This document shows positions 21,805 through 25,828 of a stretch of 25,828 nucleotides of DNA, piece by piece. The DNA lies in NCBI GenBank assembly GCA_019136395.1, contig JAGVUH010000282.1, positions 1-25,828 on the forward strand. The letters are read 5' to 3'. The position numbers and the translations under genes are program-made. This DNA comes from Gammaproteobacteria bacterium (GTDB taxonomy: Bacteria; Pseudomonadota; Gammaproteobacteria; Chromatiales; Chromatiaceae). A model generated the notes under the pieces. It saw only the letters and a list, made by a program, of their open reading frames with translations, did no database searches and had not been told where the DNA came from. Numbering within the stretch: the first letter of the stretch is position 1; every line of letters starts with the position of its first letter.

Positions 21805-23132
21805 TGCGCGTCAGCCTCCAGGCCCTGGGCTGTCGGCTCAACGAGGCGGAACTGGAGACCTGGGCCCGGCAGTTCCAGCAACTCGGCCACCAGGTCAGCG
21901 CCGATGAGCAGGACGCCGATCTGGTGGTGGTCAACACCTGCGCCGTCACCCAGGAGGCGGTGCGCAAGTCGCGCAAATTGCTGCGCCGCGCCCAGCGCAC
22001 CAACCCCCGCGCCAAGCTGGTGGTCAGCGGCTGTTTCGCCACCCTGGAGACCCAGGCACTGGCCGCGGAGGGCGACATTGACCTGCTGGTCCCCAACCAG
22101 GACAAGGACCGTCTGGTGGCGATCGCCGCCGCCGAACTCGACCTGCCGACCATGCCGGTCACCGCCCTGGCCGCCGACGCCAACCCCCTCTTCGCCCGCG
22201 GTCGCCAACGCGCCTTCGTCAAGGTCCAGGATGGCTGCCGCTATCGCTGCACCTTCTGCATCGTCACCCTGGCCCGGGGGGATGAGCGCAGTCGCACCAT
22301 CGCGGAGGTGGTGGCGGAGATCAACCGGGCGACGGCGGAGGGGGTTCAGGAGGTGGTGCTCGCCGGGGTCCATCTCGGCGGCTGGGGGAGCGACCTGGGC
22401 CTGGGGCTAGACGACCTGGTGGCTGGCGTCCTGGCCAACACCGACCTCCCTCGCCTGCGCCTGGGCTCCCTGGAGCCCTGGGAACTGCCGGAGCGCCTCT
22501 GGGACCTCTTCGCCAACCCACGGCTGATGCCCCATCTCCACCTGCCCCTGCAGAGCGGCGCCGACAGCGTCCTGCGGCGCATGGCCCGGCGCTGCCGAAC
22601 CGGGGAGTTCGCCGCGCTTGCCGACCAGGCCCGGGAGCGGGTGCCGGGCATCAACCTGACCACCGATCTCATCGTCGGCTTTCCCGGCGAGACCGACGCC
22701 GAGTGGCAAGAGAGCCTGGAATTCGTCCGCCAGATCGGTTTTGGCCAGATCCATATCTTTCCTTACTCCCCCCGCCCCGGCACCAAGGCCGCTAACCTGC
22801 CGGACCAGGTCCCCGCCACGGTCAAACGGGCGCGCAGTCAGCAACTGCACGAGCTGGCACGACGCCTGAAGGGCGAGACCCTGGACCGCCGCCTGGGCGC
22901 GGAGGCCACCCTCCTGGTGGAAGGCCGCCATGGCGGTGATCCCGCGGGTGATTGGTTCGGCTATACCCCGGACTATCTCCCGGCGCGCCTGTCGGCGACC
23001 GCGACCCCGGACCTGACCAACCGCCTGCTGCGGGTTAGCCTTACCGGCCGCCATGCCGACGGTGAAAGCCTGGTCGCGACCCCGCTCCCCGCCCGGGCCA
23101 CCAGGCCGGTCACCCTCTGGCCCGCACCCTAA
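21804..23132 (+). CDS. mtaB: tRNA t6A37 methylthiotransferase MtaB
   Basis: A radical-SAM enzyme that adds a methylthio group to N6-threonylcarbamoyladenosine at position 37 of tRNA, giving ms2t6A. The 442-residue product has the MiaB-family layout: N-terminal UPF0004 domain with C10 (LGCRLNEAE), C46 (VNTCAVT) and C77 (SGCFA) for the auxiliary iron-sulfur cluster; the radical-SAM motif CRYRCTFC (C145, C149, C152); LAGVHLGGWG; LHLPLQSGADSVLRRMARR; and TTDLIVGFPGETDAEW. A C-terminal TRAM-like region follows. GCRLNEAE and QDGCRYRCTFCIVTLARG are MtaB rather than MiaB or RimO traits. The enzyme is not universal in gammaproteobacteria. It overlaps the NTF2-like gene by one base. Confidence 0.93.
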   Translation: MRVSLQALGCRLNEAELETWARQFQQLGHQVSADEQDADLVVVNTCAVTQEAVRKSRKLLRRAQRTNPRAKLVVSGCFATLETQALAAEGDIDLLVPNQDKDRLVAIAAAELDLPTMPVTALAADANPLFARGRQRAFVKVQDGCRYRCTFCIVTLARGDERSRTIAEVVAEINRATAEGVQEVVLAGVHLGGWGSDLGLGLDDLVAGVLANTDLPRLRLGSLEPWELPERLWDLFANPRLMPHLHLPLQSGADSVLRRMARRCRTGEFAALADQARERVPGINLTTDLIVGFPGETDAEWQESLEFVRQIGFGQIHIFPYSPRPGTKAANLPDQVPATVKRARSQQLHELARRLKGETLDRRLGAEATLLVEGRHGGDPAGDWFGYTPDYLPARLSATATPDLTNRLLRVSLTGRHADGESLVATPLPARATRPVTLWPAP

Positions 23133-23211
23133 TGCCGATGGGGGTTGGCGCCTTGCTTGCGCGTGTCACCAGGATGGCCCGTCCACGTAGCCTGGCGGCC
23201 CTGTACCCGGG

Positions 23212-24342
23212 ATGAGGACCGCCCCGCCCCTCGCTCTGGCCGCGAGCATCGCCCGCCGCTTTCGTCTGGAGGCGGAGGAACTCGAGGTCAGCCCCCTGGG
23301 CCGGGGGCTGATCAACGACAGCTTTCTGGTGCGGACCGCCACCGGCCGCTGGGTCCTGCAACGCCTCAACGGCCAAGTCTTCCCTGATCCCGAGGGGATC
23401 ATGGCCAATCTCGCCCGGCTTGATGCCCACCTGGCCCGCCAGCCACGGCTCAACCTGGTCTGGCCGACCCTCAGAACCGTGGTCAGCGGCGCCACCTGGA
23501 CCCGTGATGAGGCCGGCGCCACCTGGCGGATGATGAGCCACCTGCCCGGCGAGCCCCTGACGGCGATCACGACCCCAGGTCAGGCGGCGGAGGTCGGCCG
23601 CCTGCTGGGTGAGTTTCATCGCGCCGTGGCGGACCTGGAACCAGCGCACTTGCGGGTCACCCTCCCCGGCTTCCATGTCACCCCCGCCTATTTGCGCCAG
23701 TTCGATCGGGTCCTGGCGGCGGGAGTCCCTCCCCAGGTCCAAGGAACGGAGGCGTTGCGATCAGACCCTGACCTGGAAGAGGCCCTGGACTTCCTCGCCC
23801 GCCGGCGGGAGGGCCTGGCCGAGGTGGAGGATGCCCGCCAGGCGGGCCTCATCCCGGAACGGGTGGTCCACGGCGATCCCAAGCTAGACAACCTGCTGTT
23901 CAACGTCACCGGGCAACGCGCCGTGGCCCTCATCGACCTGGACACCGTCCAGCCGGGACTGACCCTTCACGACATCGCCGACTGCCTGCGCTCCTGCTGC
24001 AACCGCCAGGGGGAGACGGCCCAGCCGGCCGCGATTGGCTTCGACCTCGCGGTCTGTCGTCCCCTGCTAGCCGCCTATGCCACCACTTCCCAAGGGCTCC
24101 TGAACCCCACCGAGATCGCCCTCCTCTATCCGGCGATCCGCCTCCTCCCCCTCGAGTTGGGGTTGCGCTTTCTCACCGATCATTTGCACGGCAATCGTTG
24201 GTTTCGTGTCACCGCGCCCGGCCAGAACCTGGCGCGGGCCAAGGTGCAGTTTGCGCTGGTAGCGGCGATTGAGCGCCAGGAGACACTGATTCGACAGGAG
24301 ATCGTCACCTGCTTTGGACAGCGTCCTGCCCAAAGATACTGA
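23212..24342 (+). CDS. APH-fold phosphotransferase (possible sugar or small-molecule kinase)
   Basis: A 376-residue kinase of the aminoglycoside phosphotransferase fold. The N-lobe has LGRGLINDSFLVRTATGRWVLQRLN, typical of the NahK-like (N-acetylhexosamine 1-kinase) branch, with FPDPEGIMANLARLDAHL. The C-lobe carries HGDPKLDNLLF (H220, catalytic D222, N227) and the metal-binding ALIDLDTVQPG (D242/D244). DIADCLRSCCNRQGE follows. All catalytic residues are present. The start at 23212 has no visible ribosome binding site, though the N-terminus fits. It lies 79 bases after mtaB and 231 bases before tatA. The substrate is not evident from context; resistance to aminoglycosides should not be assumed. 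Confidence 0.8.
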   Translation: MRTAPPLALAASIARRFRLEAEELEVSPLGRGLINDSFLVRTATGRWVLQRLNGQVFPDPEGIMANLARLDAHLARQPRLNLVWPTLRTVVSGATWTRDEAGATWRMMSHLPGEPLTAITTPGQAAEVGRLLGEFHRAVADLEPAHLRVTLPGFHVTPAYLRQFDRVLAAGVPPQVQGTEALRSDPDLEEALDFLARRREGLAEVEDARQAGLIPERVVHGDPKLDNLLFNVTGQRAVALIDLDTVQPGLTLHDIADCLRSCCNRQGETAQPAAIGFDLAVCRPLLAAYATTSQGLLNPTEIALLYPAIRLLPLELGLRFLTDHLHGNRWFRVTAPGQNLARAKVQFALVAAIERQETLIRQEIVTCFGQRPAQRY

Positions 24343-24547
24343 ATCTGGGGTCTCGCGCAACTTGTCAGTGGCCCCCTGCCAGCGTCGCGCCCCCCGCGGT
24401 CGCTATCGGCGACGATCCTCCCCCTACTGCCAGCCCCGGTCTTGCGGTAAGATCGCACCACTTTTCGCGGTCGCGGCACGGCGAACGCAGGGAGTTGGCG
24501 GGCCTTATCCTCAATGGCGTCGACTTGCTCCACACGTTTAAACATTT

Positions 24548-24560
24548 GCTCCTCCGGAGC
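24548..24560. repeat. Small hairpin next to the tatA ribosome binding site
   Basis: GCTCC (24548-24552) and GGAGC (24556-24560) form a 5-bp stem with loop TCC, four bases before the GGAGA ribosome binding site at 24564-24568. It could influence tatA translation. The rest of 24343-24547 shows no gene and no clear promoter. Confidence 0.35.
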
Positions 24561-24573
24561 ATCGGAGAACATT

Positions 24574-24885
24574 ATGGGCATGGGTGGTATCAGCATCTGG
24601 CAGCTTCTGATCATCCTGGTGATCGTTCTGTTGCTCTTCGGCACCAAGCGCCTGAAGAGCATCGGTTCGGATCTGGGTAACGCGGTCAAGGGCTTCCGCT
24701 CGGCAATGAGCGACTCGGACAAGGAGGAGGAAGAACCCAAGCGTCTGGAAGAAGCTCCCCCTTCCACAGCCGCGGGCTCCCAGGGAGTCACCGGGGCACA
24801 ATCCAGCCCTTCCGCTCAGCCCACGGCCCCCCGCACGGCAACCCAGGACCCTGGCACCAGGGTCGAGAACCGGGACCGCGCCTGA
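24574..24885 (+). CDS. tatA: Sec-independent translocase subunit TatA
   Basis: TatA oligomerises to form the passage for folded twin-arginine proteins. From ATG 24574 the product is 103 residues: a short periplasmic N-terminus ([10 protein letters not shown]), one transmembrane helix ([13 protein letters not shown]), the FGTKRL hinge and an amphipathic helix ([18 protein letters not shown]), then an acidic stretch DSDKEEEE and a low-complexity tail. The upstream-open frame to 24514 has no homology; GGAGA (24564-24568) sets the start. The end of the gene contains a perfect hairpin. First gene of tatABC. Confidence 0.96.
   Translation: MGMGGISIWQLLIILVIVLLLFGTKRLKSIGSDLGNAVKGFRSAMSDSDKEEEEPKRLEEAPPSTAAGSQGVTGAQSSPSAQPTAPRTATQDPGTRVENRDRA
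24847..24864. repeat. Perfect inverted repeat at the 3' end of tatA
   Basis: GACCCTGG (24847-24854), CA, CCAGGGTC (24857-24864) is a perfect 8-bp palindrome separated by two bases, inside the last codons of tatA. It may be a coding by-product or a processing hairpin between tatA and tatB. It shares the CCAGG/GGTC theme of other repeats here. Confidence 0.6.
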
Positions 24886-24918
24886 CGCTCCACTGAAGAC
24901 CCAGGCCAGGCCAAGGCT

Positions 24919-25242
24919 ATGTTCGATATTGGTTTTCTTGAACTGGTCGTGATTGGCGTCGTGGCCCTCATCGTCGTGGGTCCCGAACGCCTGCCCCGGC
25001 TGGCGCGTACCGCCGGCCTCTGGCTAGGACGGGCGCGCCGGACCCTGGCGACGGTGAAGGCGGAAATCGACAGCGAACTCAAGGCGGAGGAACTCAAGGA
25101 AATCCTGGCCAAGCAGGCCCGGGAGAACCCGCTGGAGACCCTCATCGAGATGCCCGCGACTCGCTCCCGGGATAAGCCCGCCTCCGCCAGCGTCGAGGCG
25201 CGGGGCGACAAGGGCTCCGCCTCCGCCGATAAAAGCGGCTGA
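24919..25242 (+). CDS. tatB: Sec-independent translocase subunit TatB
   Basis: TatB forms the receptor complex with TatC for twin-arginine signal peptides. The 107-residue product starts MFDIGFLELVVIGVVALIVV, with the Glu at position 8 typical of TatB, followed by the GPERLP hinge and an amphipathic helix (LARTAGLWLGRARRTLATVKAEIDSEL). The C-terminal third is charged and poorly ordered. It lies 33 bases after tatA and 77 before tatC. Confidence 0.96.
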   Translation: MFDIGFLELVVIGVVALIVVGPERLPRLARTAGLWLGRARRTLATVKAEIDSELKAEELKEILAKQARENPLETLIEMPATRSRDKPASASVEARGDKGSASADKSG

Positions 25243-25319
25243 AGGCTCCAGCCTCCTGGCAAACCCCGCCCCTCCGCCGGGCCGGCCTGCTCCCCTTTAC
25301 CATCGGATACGGCTTAGCC

Positions 25320-25828
25320 ATGACAACGCCGGCTTACGACGAAGATCCGGGCCCGGAACAGCCCTTTATTTCGCACTTGATGGAGCTCCGCGACCGCCTG
25401 TTGCGCATGATCCTGGCTATCGCGGTCGCGTTCCTGGTCCTCTTTCCCTTCGCCAACGACCTCTATACCTTCGTCGCCGAACCCATCCGCGCCCAGTTGC
25501 CGGAGGGTTCGACCATGATCGCCACCCAGGTCGCCTCGCCCTTCCTCACGCCCTTCAAGCTGGCGCTGGTGGCGGCGGTCTTCCTTTCCATGCCCTACCT
25601 GCTGTTCCAGGTCTGGGGCTTCGTCGCCCCGGGCCTGTACCAGCACGAAAAGCGCTTCGCCCTACCCCTGTTGGCCTCGAGTATCGCCCTCTTTTACCTG
25701 GGTATGGCCTTCGCCTATCTGGTAGTCTTCCCCCTGGTGTTCGCCTTCTTCGCCGCGACCACCCCCGACGGGGTGGCCCAGATGCCGGACATCAGCTTCT
25801 ATCTGGATTTCGTCCTCAAGATCTTTTT
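25320..25828 (+). CDS. tatC: Sec-independent translocase subunit TatC, C-terminus beyond the window
   Basis: TatC is the multi-spanning core that recognises twin-arginine signal peptides. From ATG 25320 about 169 codons are visible and the frame is open at the window edge. Seen: FISHLMELRDRLLR (the cytoplasmic signal-recognition loop), the first helix (MILAIAVAFLVLFPF), the periplasmic loop with DLYTFVAEPIRAQLPEG, SPFLTPFKLALVAAVFLSMPYLLFQVWGFVAPGLYQHEKR (helix 2, Glu in HEKR) and FLGMAFAYLVVFPLVF-like helix 3, then ISFYLDFVLK. About 250 residues are expected in total. It completes the tatABC operon. Confidence 0.95.
   Translation, partial: MTTPAYDEDPGPEQPFISHLMELRDRLLRMILAIAVAFLVLFPFANDLYTFVAEPIRAQLPEGSTMIATQVASPFLTPFKLALVAAVFLSMPYLLFQVWGFVAPGLYQHEKRFALPLLASSIALFYLGMAFAYLVVFPLVFAFFAATTPDGVAQMPDISFYLDFVLKIF

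Overview
The window is a gene-dense, GC-rich stretch of a proteobacterial chromosome. The gmk-rpoZ-spoT order, a separate relA, an FNR-type promoter, a DUF2782-type gene and a tatABC operon suggest a gammaproteobacterium, possibly a Chromatiales-type purple sulfur bacterium. The genus cannot be fixed from sequence alone. I saw no phage, insertion sequence, CRISPR array, tRNA or rRNA.

Layout: (1) 1-816, minus strand: a VWA-like protein and the start of a membrane-anchored, possibly J-domain, protein. (2) 995-5478, plus strand: an anaerobic ribonucleotide reductase locus behind a textbook FNR-type promoter. nrdD is cut by one in-frame TGA into a catalytic core and a separate glycyl-radical domain. 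nrdG is frameshifted twice. A Cys-cluster protein and moaE follow. (3) 5680-10722, plus strand: a secreted protein of unknown function, an AI-2E-type transporter, a host-attachment-family protein and a Lon-related AAA protease with an unusual internal insert. (4) 10965-20334, minus strand: relA, a DUF1015 protein, an orphan amino-acid-binding protein, a DUF2782 protein, an orphan MbcA/ParS-type antitoxin, and gmk-rpoZ-spoT with rpoZ apparently broken by an internal deletion. (5) 20702-24342, plus strand: an exported alpha-crystallin-like protein, an NTF2-like protein and the tRNA methylthiotransferase mtaB, then an APH-fold kinase. (6) 24574 to the end, plus strand: tatA, tatB and the first part of tatC.

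The most notable theme is small-repeat remodelling. Three copies of a ~95-bp dispersed palindromic repeat, a 17-bp minisatellite, a perfect 28-bp tandem duplication inside nrdG, a ~63-bp degenerate array, a 12-bp in-frame repeat in relA, and several GGGACC/CCAGG-type hairpins sit at linkers, gene ends and lesion sites. The nrdD/nrdG pair is the clearest case. Either the class III reductase is decaying, or NrdD works as two polypeptides with a detachable glycyl-radical domain, comparable in concept to GrcA/YfiD for pyruvate formate-lyase. The damaged nrdG favours decay, but the glycyl-radical piece keeps its key residues and has its own good ribosome binding site.

Both long ppGpp enzymes, RelA (synthetase signature ExDD, degenerate hydrolase site) and SpoT (RxKD, intact HD site), lie within 10 kb of each other on the same strand.
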